NCBI RefSeq assembly: GCF_037042905.1
Contig: NC_087252.1
Coordinates: 25,344,994-25,408,993, forward strand
Length of the DNA: 64,000 nucleotides
Direction: 5' to 3'
Origin: Lytechinus pictus
Lineage: Eukaryota; Echinodermata; Echinoidea; Temnopleuroida; Toxopneustidae
Both the position numbers and the translations under genes were made by a program. Below are positions 1 to 9,996 of the stretch, piece after piece; position 1 is the first letter of the stretch; each line of letters begins with the position of its first letter. Under the pieces are notes generated by a model, which did no database searches, was not told where the DNA came from, and saw only the letters and a program-made list of their open reading frames with translations.

Positions 1-3000
1 ATTGCTCGCCGCTCCCAGGCCCAGTCAGAAGAATGGAAGGGACGCATGAAGGATGCAGAAGGAGACGTGGAGCAGCAAAAATCGGACCAAAAAGATGTCA
101 TGGCTGGTAAGTGGTATCCACAGTAGGGCATGGTATCCAAAGAGTTGGTAAAGATGGCAGTTGTGGGAATGACCTCAAAATTACTTTTTACAGAATTTAA
201 TATAATGATCACCAAAGTGTCTGTTTGTATGAATAAAAAATATGTGCCAAAGGATTCTGGAAGAAATTGTGTAATTGCTAAGAATAAATAAGCAAAATAA
301 GTGCGGATTCGGTCACTTCCGTCGGGTCTTTATTCCAGCAATAATAATACACTGTCCCATGTGTGCCTATCTGTGTTGGCGATCTTCAGTGTGATCGTTT
401 TTTAGCTAGATATTATGATTTCACAAAGTTCAGTTTATGTAATTGTACCAGATCTAGATCCATGATGATATATCAATTCTTTACCTTGGTTTTACAGACT
501 TCTCACGAAATCAGTGTTTTACTGCAACTACGTTCATTTAGCTTTAAAGCAAATCTTGATTATAAATTTAAAGTGCCAATTTTAGGGGTTCTTTGGGGAT
601 GTACAGAACCCTGTTTCACAAGAGCTTAGTTCTTAATCAAATGGCTTTAAAATTTCAATAAACTGTTATTCAACAACATTGTTTTACTGTATTTCAAAAG
701 TAATTTATGTTTTTTTGGTAATATGAACAATTTTAATTTTCAAGCAGCATTTTCATTTCTTTTTAATTCTTGATAAACCTAATTGAATTTAACTGAATTG
801 GTTGGATTAATGACCGATGCATGTGCACAGTCCACCCTAGAAATTTATTGTATGATCAATGGCAAATCTTTGTGGTGCATGGTTCCTGTAAGATGAAATT
901 TACATGCAGAACATGTTTTGTGTAATCTTGTCTAAAAAATGCTTTAACTTTAATGTAACACAAATATTTAACATTTGGACGATTGACCTATGCTAGTTTT
1001 ATTGTATTTTCTTTTCAGACATGACTCGTCAGTACAAGACAAAACAAACTGAAATGGATGCTCATGTAAGGAGATTAGAAGTGGAGCTGCAGAAGGTCAC
1101 AAGTTCATTAAGTAAGTAGTTCTGACACAAGGAAATTGATAGCGTACTGCACACTAGACCACTGGCAATGCTGAAAAAAGGCCAATGCTAGAGTCACACT
1201 GCTTAAACTGACTCCAGGCTGACAAAACTCTTAATGTTTTTTTAATCATATAGGCTGCTTACTTATTGGTTGGTTTGGAGTTAGTGCTAGTCGATATTTG
1301 ATTTCAATATTATACAAATAATGCATGTAAACGCGTGCATGCAGGGCCAAATAATGAACAATGTGCGAGAAGAGCCAATGGATATACCGCACCGAGGTCC
1401 ACAGGACCGAGTGCGGTATATCCATTTGGCGAGTCGAGCACAGAGTTCATTATTTAGGTCCTCTGTGCACAAGAATGCATGCATTGTTTGTTTTATACAC
1501 CCCCCTCCCCTATGTTACTGAGTTGCCCCGAATGCTATATTTTGATCTAAATTCTAGATAATTCTAGACCTCGCACTATCCTGCACTCTGACGTCAGAGT
1601 GCAGGATAGAGCATTTGGTATGACGTCAGAGTGCAGGATAGTACATTTGGTATGACGTCAGAGTGCAGGATAGTGCATTTTGGATGCAACAGTGCAGTTC
1701 GCTGAATATCATGTGATCCAATGTGTACCAATTAGATTGCAGAACATTCAGTACCCTGAGAGCAGGGAAGGGGGATATGACTTTCATCAGTGCTTGTCCA
1801 TGAAAAACAAGCTTTTATGTACCAAATTATTATGAAGTTCTGTTGGTTTAAAGCAATGTAGAGCAGAATTTTTGGCCAATGAATAGTAATTAGATTATCA
1901 TGATATATTCTGGTCATTTTGTGTTACAGCAATTTATCAGCATTATCATAAAACCATTATAAAATATATCAAAACATGGACCCAACCTATTTTGGGTCAG
2001 TTGCATTGGTATGACTGTTTCATATCTGGAGTGCTTCATTTTGGGGTTAAAGTTAATATAATGAAAAATATAATGGTTAATATTTGTGATAATGTAGCTC
2101 GCCTTTCCTAAATTGATTGTTTGTACATTATATTTCTATTTTGTATGGGAAATCTGCACCGATAAATTGTATTGGTAGTTCTAATGTCTTTCTGTATTTA
2201 TTCATAATTGGGTTTTTGTTTATTTATTTAGTATTTTAATTTATTAATTTTTTAATAATTTTTTTATTCATTCATTTATTAATTAATTAACCCATTTATT
2301 GTTCAATGAAGTATTGAAGTTCCATCTTTCATTTATTTTTTGACAGCAAAAACCACAGAAGAACTGAAGGCAACAACGGCAGAGAAAGAAAGGATAACCA
2401 AAGAGAAAAATGAGACGATTGGAGAGTTGGAGGAGAAGATCAAGACAATGGAATATTCCTATGAAAATATGCTGGAGGTAAGTCAAGAACACCTTGACCC
2501 GTTCTGGTGGATATTTCTGAATGTTTCTTACAAATGACTCTACGCACGACTGGTAATCCTTTTTAAGTGCTAAATGGTATTCTTATGTAGCTGACCTAGC
2601 ACCAAAGAACATGTTCCAGTCGCTTGTGAAGTATTGCTTATCTTTACAAACAGCTCAATGAAACACCAGACTGTTGCCTGTAAATTGAAGCTAAGTGTTT
2701 GCATATACAGTGATTAAACTGATTGATTGTTCACAATAATCAAATATAAATCAGCCCCATAATCAAGTCATATATGTTTTTATTTTTAAATTTACATATT
2801 CAATTTGAGAGTAGTTTCCTATCTAATGCTCAACTTTCTTTTCAATTATCCTGATTTTATAAATCACATGAATAACGATGTTACTCTATTTCTCAAACTT
2901 CTTTCAATTGTTAATATATATCTTTTCTATTCCCCTTATAGGAAGCCATGGACAATATGGTCGAAAAGCTCAACGATGCCAAGATACGCTGGATGGATGA

Positions 3001-3070
3001 ATCCAAGACTATTCACATGCAACACAAACAAAAACTATTAGAGTTTGGTTTGAATCCATTAGATATATGA
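1..3070 (+). CDS. DRC12: Dynein regulatory complex subunit 12 (CCDC153-like), 3' part
   Basis: Four coding exons join in frame: 1-106 (continues off the left edge), 1019-1111, 2347-2477 and 2942-3070 (TGA at 3068-3070). All inner borders are GT/AG and the phases match. The visible 130 or so residues are almost wholly charged coiled-coil heptads. The protein ends in FGLNPLDI, which matches the conserved FGLxPLD terminus I know from vertebrate CCDC153. In that family the protein is a subunit of the nexin-dynein regulatory complex, the link between outer doublet microtubules that controls dynein activity in motile cilia and flagella. The N-terminal part and the promoter are missing from this window. 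Introns 1 and 2 carry a TTAA-type element and small palindromic repeats. The name rests on the C-terminal motif, small size and coiled-coil character; another small coiled-coil ciliary protein is the main alternative. Confidence 0.8.
143..556 (+). mobile_element. Degraded TTAA-type MITE in DRC12 intron 1
   Basis: This stretch aligns almost end to end with the reverse complement of 17829-18217. Shared blocks include the region around 225-300 and the AGATCTAGATC region near 450. The 17829-18217 copy has clean ends; here both ends have decayed. It is non-coding and lies wholly inside the intron. Confidence 0.6.
1314..1492. repeat. Foldback repeat in DRC12 intron 2
   Basis: Two arms of about 80 bp pair with each other. 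The inner halves, 1345-1392 and 1411-1461, include GGATATACCGCAC and its complement. The outer halves carry AATGCATGC-type sequence on both sides. The short open frames here are by-products of the palindrome. Probably a small MITE; no clear target duplication. Confidence 0.55.
1577..1690. repeat. 32-bp tandem repeat with three TGACGTCA sites
   Basis: A unit containing TGACGTCAGAGTGCAGGATA is repeated about three times, with TGACGTCA at 1589, 1621 and 1653 (exact 32-bp spacing). The first unit is also half of a perfect 34-bp palindrome at 1577-1610. TGACGTCA is the full CREB/ATF recognition site; any binding here is unproven. Confidence 0.7.
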
Positions 3071-4867
3071 ATGTTTATTTAGTGCCATTTTTCTCAAAAT
3101 ACTCTGTATGTTAATCAGGGTTCTAGCTACGAGCAGTTTAGTGCTAAGAAAAACTTGAAGCTGCGAAGCGGACATTTTACAATGAAATAATTTTTGCTTG
3201 AGATCTATTGTGTCTTTGGCAAAATAATGCATGCCAGATTTGCATGTGTGAAAAAACTATGAAAAACTATGCTAGCTTGAAATGTGATCAAATTGGTACA
3301 TATTCAGCAAATTTTAATTCTATTTTACAGAACATTTGTGCCGGGTGGTGCATCCAATTTTAACCCAAGAGCCAAGCGGTAATTTGCCTTGTCGGCTTGG
3401 CATGGCTAGAACCCTGATGTTAATACTATTAACATAAACATAGCTTTGTCACAACCTTTACACCATTATATCCAAAATCTCCTACCCCATCCCTCAACAA
3501 AAAATACATGGCACTACTTATTTTGTGGAAAAGGGATTTTCCATGATTTTTCTTTGTCTAATATTGCAATTTTCACAGCAAAATGTGAGAATTCTCGGTG
3601 GTGGGGAGGGGGTTAATGTAATACACCATTTCGGTCCTCAAATACACTGTACAAGGGTAGTGATGTGGCACAAATTGCATTTCAGGGAGAATTGACATGT
3701 GCATTATGTGGATATAATAGGCCACAAGAGGCACGGGTATACGCCTTATGTCATCATTGCACAGTTATTTATAAAGAAGAGACCGTTTATTAGTTAACCT
3801 AATCATGAACAAAAAAATGATCGATTCATGATAAAAGAATGTGGATGGCAGAGGCAAAATATTGTTCGTAATATAGAGAGATTAGATAACTTTCAGATTA
3901 CTGTTTGAAGGTGATTTTAGCAGGGTATTATCTTACTTGGGTAAGGACAATTTAGAAATACCTGTACCACACCTGGCCAAGTGCCATTATCAAATTATTT
4001 TTTAAAATGTAGAAAAACTTTGTTTCAGCAGTGCATGGAATATTGAATTATTAAACATACTGGGATCGATGCATAGTGGAATGGCGGAATCAATGTACAG
4101 GGTAAATTGTTACAATGCAAACAATATTGGACTTTATAAAAAAAAAACCTTGATATCATATTTCACATATATTTGATATAAATTCATATAAATGTACATT
4201 CGATAGTCAAAATATTTTTCTATTTACCATTAAATCATGTTTGTAATTATTGATGAAATCTATTTTGGAACAAATGAAATTATGATATGCAAATAGTATT
4301 TAGTAATATTATTATACACCTTGAACAAATGACTGAGAGATCTCCTTCCATAATGAATTTTTATGCATTTTTATTTTCTCAGGTTTAGATTATAAAATGA
4401 AAGGTGAATCGAATAAAGTATTAAGTGATGCAAATGCTTGGGGTATATTCTCACAACAAAACCCAGATTCATTCCCAGATTAAAGGAGAATTTGGATTCA
4501 CACTTCCATGGAATACACGTTTCATCTTCCATCTTTAACATTTGTGATAAAAATAATCAAACAAAGAATAAATTGATATCGATTTTATACTCATATATTT
4601 TTATTCATATCAATATTATGAACAATTTTGCAAAGCAGGAATGAAACAATTGCTTGCTTTGTGAATCCATCAAGGCACTGTGATCCAAATTCAATTCTAG
4701 CATACTGTCCTCCACCCATACATGACAAATGGGCACAGCATTTTTTTAATTCAAAATTGAATTATACTGTAAGAAATGTGGGAAATCATATCACGCAGAC
4801 AATATGATAATGAGAAGAGTCCTGTTTCAAGTTACAGGGATACACCATCTATATCTTGACTAAAAGG
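3071..4867. other. Intergenic stretch after DRC12
   Basis: No gene, RNA or clear repeat seen. The stretch holds the DRC12 3' UTR. An AATAAA at 4412-4417 could be its polyadenylation signal, though it is far from the stop codon. Composition is AT-rich. Confidence 0.5.
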
Positions 4868-5141
4868 TATGGAGCGTTGTGGCCCAGTGGATTAGTCTTC
4901 GGACTTTGAAACAGAGGGTCGTGGGTTCGAATCCCAGCCATGGCGTAATTTCCTTCAGCAAGAAACTGATCCACAGTGTGCTGCACTCAACCCAGGTGAG
5001 GTAAATGGGTACCGGTAGGAAGTAATTCCTTAAAAAGCTGTGTGCGCTATGAACGCCTAGCTTAGCCGGGTAATATAGGAGCGCCTTGAGCACCTAACAA
5101 GGTGGATATGTGCGCAATATAAATACCCTATATTATTATTA
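4868..5141 (+). mobile_element. tRNA-derived SINE, copy 1
   Basis: The head has RNA polymerase III promoter boxes: A box TGGCCCAGTGG (4880-4890) and B box GGTTCGAATCC (4924-4934). A tRNA-unrelated body follows, then a tail reading GTGCGCAATATAAAT before a short ATT repeat. The acceptor stem does not pair, so it is not a functional tRNA gene. A second copy lies at 15650-15941 on the other strand. The tail resembles that of the LINE fragment ending at 6375. Confidence 0.85.
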
Positions 5142-5935
5142 AAAACCCATGAAAAATTCCTCAATATCTCAAAATGTCAGTTATGCCCTTTAGTCATGGT
5201 CCGGAGGTGTGTGTATTTTTATAATAATCTGTGGTTCGATTGTTCTTTGCCTACAGGTATTTTTTCAATGCTCCTCATGCAGCCATTGTAATTTATATTG
5301 TAGATCAATGATATGTAAAATTTATTTGTATTTATGTAGATTGTATATATTTATATTAAAATGAAAAAGAAAATAGGATAGGCCTTCTTTGTTCATTCAT
5401 TGCAGAATATTTTTATATACTAATGAATAGGATTATTCTCAGTTTGTCATACTTTTTATCCACTTCCCCTTTCTCCATCGCTTTGCCTCTCTCAAACCTA
5501 CCCCTCTCTGTATCTACCCTTCTTTCGTCTCCTCTATATCTGTCTCTACTTTTCTACCCCCCCCCCCTCTTTCTCTCCCACACTTTAACCATCTCACTCA
5601 CATGAAGTAACTTTAGTCACTTTCTCCTCTTTATTTCTTGCTCTTCTCCATTGTATTCTCCTTTGTATACTACTCCCTGATCAGCTCCATGACAATTACT
5701 CCAGTGGAAAATCTGCACGTTAAGCCAAACATAAAACCTAACCTCCAAAACTAAATAAATCCTAATACTTATCTTCACATTCTTCTGAATCAAAAACTTT
5801 ATTAAATCCTAACTCTAATCCTATGCCCTCTGAGATATTAAGACTGGAGCAATTGCCACAGGAGCATATGTGTCACCCCCTGGTCACACTGCTTACATCA
5901 TTGAATACTGTTTAGGCACCTTAACAGTCCTTACA
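5142..5935. other. Pyrimidine-rich spacer
   Basis: No gene seen. The stretch 5440-5650 is strongly pyrimidine-biased on the + strand (CTCTCT/TTCTC with a short C run near 5560). The rest is ordinary AT-rich DNA. Confidence 0.5.
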
Positions 5936-6375
5936 TTGGCTGCCTGTTGATAAAAGAATCACCTTTAAAATTCTTTTACTAATACATCATTCAATTTATT
6001 CTCTCTTCCCCACATATCTCAGCAGCTCTATCTCAAAATATCAACCTTCACGTAGTCTCTGCTCATCATCTGATGCTCTATTGCTCCAGACACCCAGATC
6101 AAAACACAAATGGGGGGGACCATGCATTCTCTGTTAAAGGACCAAAGCTATGGAATCAATTGCCTATCCAATTACGCCAAATTTCATCAACAGAAACATT
6201 CAAGTCCCAGTTGAAAACTTATTTGATCTCACATTAATAGTGTGTTTATTCAGGAGTATTCAAATTCTATTCTTTTTCGTTTTCTATTGTTGTGTTTTGT
6301 ATTTATTTTCCTTGAAACGCCATGAGCACCGAAAGGTGGACCTGTGCGCTATATAAGTAGCCACCATTATTATTA
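5936..6375 (+). mobile_element. LINE 3' end (CR1/L2-like), 5'-truncated
   Basis: Translation gives the C-terminal end of a non-LTR retrotransposon ORF2: LHWLPVDKRITFKIL, then a PSRSLCSSSD block, then (after one frame slip at a G7 run near 6115) GPKLWNQLPIQLR and FKSQLKTYL. This motif series is typical of the region after the reverse transcriptase in CR1/L2-type elements. It ends in a short 3' UTR with GTGCGCTATATAAGTAG and an ATT repeat. The rest of the element is absent, as usual for 5'-truncated insertions. Confidence 0.85.
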
Positions 6376-6976
6376 TTAAAGGGGAATCCAGCCTTGTCAT
6401 AAAATGTTGTGTTGGGAAGGAGAAAAATAAATTAAACAGAATGGTGAAAGTTTGAAAGAAATCGGACAAGCAATAAGAAAGTTAAAGCTGCTTTAAAATT
6501 GAGATCACTAATACTATGTAGATTTCAAATTGGCAACTGAGTTAGTAAATTATGACAAGGGACAAGGACAACTTTCCCATAAGCCATGTACTTTATTATC
6601 AGGGATTTGTGGTTTTCTCCTAAGTACCCATTCCCTGGGGCAGTAATCTAAATATAGCCCAGGTAGTATATTGTTTTATGTCCTCATGAAATAAAAATAC
6701 AATTTGAAATAAAACTTTTGGGAAAAATTACATTTTAGCCATAATATACATTGGAGTACATGGAAGAGTAGTCCTTGCCTTACATCACTATGACATCCCA
6801 TATGCGGCCAATTTGAAGTCTCCATGGATATAGTGATTACCAATATTTACAACTTTTAAAAATTCATAACTTTCTTGTTGTTTGTCCAATATTGTTCAAA
6901 CTTTCACCTATCAACTTGTCTGATTTTTCTTTTCCTTATAAAAACAAGTTTTTATTTGGGTTGGATTCCCCTTTAA
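6376..6976. mobile_element. TTAA-flanked foldback MITE, AGGGGAATCC ends
   Basis: TTAA at 6376-6379 and 6973-6976 flanks inverted ends AGGGGAATCC/GGATTCCCCT. The arms stay similar inward for about 200 bp (AAGAAAGTTAAAG against its complement near 6870). It sits exactly at the ATT tail of the LINE fragment, so it jumped in after that LINE. TTAA target sites with AGG ends fit a Kolobok-like, transposase-lacking element; piggyBac ends normally begin CCC. Confidence 0.75.
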
Positions 6977-7493
6977 ACCAAATGTCTGTGTTGTGTCTTT
7001 CAGCAGTAATCCTGCAGAAAAGGAAGCAAGCTTTTTTCACAGCAGCTCCCGAACATTCCCATTCTTTTGTCTATGCCTGCATGATACCTGCAAGAAAGAA
7101 ACAACTCGGACTTCTGAGTTTCAGTTACTTTCCCAGACATGTAATCACATGGGCCACATTTTTCTTTCGAAATAGTGTTTAATATCTACATCATTCACAA
7201 GATACACTTTACAACTTTGACAATGCTGACTATTGTTTCACAATTTCAAAATAGGACATACATAGCATAGGATGGATTGTGTTTCAGGAGATGTTTTGAA
7301 TGCAATCATGATTTGTGCTTGAACCAGTTCTTGAAACCTAATAAGAAGTTGTATGAAAAGCAGCTTCGATCTTGCCTATTTGCTCACATCAGATTTGTCC
7401 ATCCTGAAGAAGCCACAACATCTGGCAGGTGTTTCATACAGCTGATTGTAAGTCATGAGCGACTTCCAACGACTGGCGATCCTTTCTTAGTAG
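6977..7493. other. Spacer without recognised content
   Basis: Short open frames occur (for example 6892-7182 and 7277-7588), but they run into the flanking mobile elements and show no recognisable domain. I see no gene here. Confidence 0.4.
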
Positions 7494-8076
7494 TTAAAGG
7501 AAAATTAAACCTTTGGAACAAGATAACTTGTGCGAAAAGAGAAATATCAAAGAAACAGATTAACAAAAGTTTGAGAAAAAGTGAATGAATAATAAAGTTA
7601 TGAGCATTTGAAGTTTAGATCATTATTGTAATGTAGATCTTCCCATTGGCATTGCGACAAAGATGAGTGATGTCACATGTGAACGACTTTCCCATTACTT
7701 TTTTGTATATTTCACTTAAACTGCCCCCTTTATCACATCTATCAGTAGATCATGAATTCTTTCTATAGGAGGGCATGAAATAAAGATTTTCAAAAAATAT
7801 GTTATGGATGAAAAGTTTGTATTATCATAAGAGCAAAAAGGGAAATTTTGACTGTATTTTCTAGTCCATCAAAGGGAAAGTTGTTCACATGTGACATCAC
7901 ACATCTTTGTCACATTGCCAATGGGAGGATCTCCATAGCAGTTGTGATTACAATATTTAAATGCTCAGAACTCTATCATTACTTGTCAGATTTTTCTCAA
8001 ACTTTCTTAGATCATACTTTTTGATTTGCCCGTTTCCACACAAGCCCACTTGTTTCAAAGGTTTAATTTCCCTTAA
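7494..8076. mobile_element. TTAA-flanked foldback MITE, family shared with 25.9 and 29.1 kb
   Basis: TTAA at 7494-7497 and 8073-8076 flanks long inverted arms of about 200 bp. The arms contain GTTATGAGCATTTGAA, the block CATTGGCATTGCGACAAAG and TGATGTCACATGTGAAC with their complements. The same family recurs at 25881-26467 and 29076-29667. Non-coding. Confidence 0.8.
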
Positions 8077-8312
8077 AATCTACACCAATGAAAATTTGGT
8101 GTGCACCATTCACCTCGAGAAAGGATCACTAGTCGTTTGTAAAGTCGCTCGCAACTTACGAACAGGTTTGTCATAAAACGGCTTGCCTTACATTTGTTGG
8201 CATGTGCTGACCGAACTGTCTTGGGCCCTGTCTAACAAATACTTCCAACAGATTCAATTCAATTCAAAGAGGTTTGTTAGTTATGCATGAATTAACACAC
8301 ACACAATAACCT

Positions 8313-8444
8313 GGGTCCCATTTCATAAAGACATGTTATAGAGACAAATGCACAATTTCTCATTTAGCCAATCAGATTGAAGGATTTCAGTAGCTTTTAA
8401 CTGTTATTGCAAATTATTATAACGAATTTTATGAAATTGGCCCC
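8313..8444. mobile_element. Small MITE, TTTCATAAA ends
   Basis: Inverted ends: GGGTCCCATTTCATAAAG on the left and a matching TTTATGAAATTGGCCCC on the right. The centre carries AGCCAATCAGATTGAAGG followed by ATTTCAGTAGCTT, also found in the repeats at 8665-8812 and 41009-41153. Confidence 0.55.
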
Positions 8445-8664
8445 TGCTCTTGGGTGCCGAATTACATTCTCAGTTATTTTGTTTTCCATCAAATAAAGTT
8501 GAAATCTAATCTTTTTAGGTTAAATTTTAGAATGAAAATTCCTGTTGTAAACAAGCATCTGAATGTAGTGCAGATAATTTCAAAAACATTTTAAGAGTTC
8601 TAATAAATAAATTCAGCTCCACTTTGTTGAGACCTTGACGAAAAATGGGTTATCCCCAAAGCAC

Positions 8665-8812
8665 AAGAACCAGAGAGCGTTTCACGAGAAGTTTTGAAAG
8701 TGATTTTCCCTAATTGTTCTCAGCAAATCAAAATCAAGGATTTGCAGTGGCTTGTAACATCTGTCTGTGAAAGTCACTGACAAAACTTGTCATGACATAG
8801 TATCCAGGTCAC
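8665..8812. mobile_element. Small MITE related to 41009-41153
   Basis: Starts with GAGAGCGTTTCACGAGAAG and has the core CAAGGATTTGCAGTGGCTTG, then AACATCTGTC and CACTGACAA. The same order of blocks occurs at 41009-41153. The right end is less clear than the left. Confidence 0.45.
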
Positions 8813-9599
8813 AAGGCGTGCATAAGGTCAAACTTCAAAAGCATCCCTCTGGTTCATTTTCAAGCAGTCACTCTTGTTTCTTAAACAAAGACTCTACTCT
8901 GGTTAAAGGTCAAGTCCACCCCAGAAATTGTTGATTTTAATAAATAGAGAAAAATCAAACTAGCATAATGCTGAAAATTTCATCCAAATCGGATGTAAAT
9001 AAGAAAGTTATGACATTTTAAAGTTTCGCTTATTTTTCACAAAACAGTGATATGCACAACTCAGTGACATGCAAATGAGACAGTCGATGATGTCCCTTAC
9101 TATTTCTTTTGTTTTTTATTGATTTAATTAAACAATATTTCATTTTTTACAGATTTGACAATAAGGACCGAATTGACTGAACCATATAGTATTAAACAAT
9201 GCCAATTCAACATGTTAAGGGAGGAATTAATCGTTCCACTTGAAAATGAGGAAAATATTAGAATTTTCCATATTTCACATAATAAAATACAAAAGAAATA
9301 GTGAGTGGATGACGTCATCAGTCTCCTCATTTGCATACCGATCCGGTCGCAAAATAACGTAAGGTGATAAACACTTGCAAGCTTGCAGGTATAGCAAAAT
9401 TCCTTCTTGTTGGATGCTCGATATGGGGAGCGAGTCTGTTAATGACATGAACGCATCCCTGTCTGGAAAATCAATACAACTTCAGCATCTCGCTGTCGTC
9501 ATAGATATCCAAGGGATGCGTTCGATCTCTAAAGACTCACTCCCGTCTCAAGGCAGCTGCCTGCTGTATGGCATACAATAGAGCAGCCATCTTGAAACT

Positions 9600-9795
9600 A
9601 TTTTGCCGGAATTTTTAGGACTTTGCCGTTGGTACGAGAGCTACGGCAAAAACCCACTTGATTTGCCGGAGTTTTTTTAAAGTTTTGCCGTAAAAAACTC
9701 TGGCAAAGTTTTTTGCAATGGAAAACTCCGGCAATTTTTTTTTGCCGTAGTTTCCTGATTTTTGCCGTAAAAAATTCCGGCAAAAGTTTTATGCA
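9600..9795. repeat. Cluster of TTGCCGTA / TTCCGGCAA words
   Basis: Within 200 bp the word TTTGCCG, or its complement CGGCAAA, appears about ten times on both strands, separated by A/T runs. Its period is irregular, so this is not a simple tandem repeat. It lies inside the foldback element at 8903-9966. Confidence 0.55.
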
Positions 9796-9922
9796 ACGGG
9801 GCCAAGGATGTGCATATAACTGTTGTGTGAAATTAAGCAAAACTTTGAAAAGTCATAACTTTCTTATTTTACATCCAATTTTGATGAAATTTTCAGTGTT
9901 ATGCTTGTTGGATTTTTCTCTT

Positions 9923-9928
9923 TTTATT
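9923..9928 (-). promoter_or_regulatory. Candidate polyadenylation signal of BUD13
   Basis: AATAAA on the minus strand, about 70 nt after the BUD13 stop codon. It lies within the right arm of the TTAA-type element, so the gene may use a repeat-supplied signal. Inference from position only. Confidence 0.5.
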
Positions 9929-9996
9929 CAAATCAACTCTTTGTTGGGGTATAACTATTTTTTAGTAATGGGCATGCCATCCTTGATCATTTTCAT

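Larger units (their letters stand above)
8903..9966. mobile_element. TTAA-type foldback element with internal insertion
   Basis: The left arm starts at TTAA (8903-8906) followed by AGGTCAAGTCCACCCC. It includes GCTGAAAATTTCATCCAAAT and AAGAAAGTTATGACA. The right arm, near 9830-9950, is its inverted partner (TTGATGAAATTTTCAGTG), with a decayed outer end. The inner part contains unrelated DNA from about 9340 to 9790. The right arm lies directly downstream of BUD13. Confidence 0.6.

Noticed and set aside
1577-1690. CRISPR-like array
   Set aside because: Three directly abutting repeat units in an animal intron, without unique spacers.
4871-4945. tRNA gene
   Set aside because: Perfect A and B boxes, but the acceptor stem does not pair and a SINE body follows; a second copy at 15.7-15.9 kb confirms a SINE.
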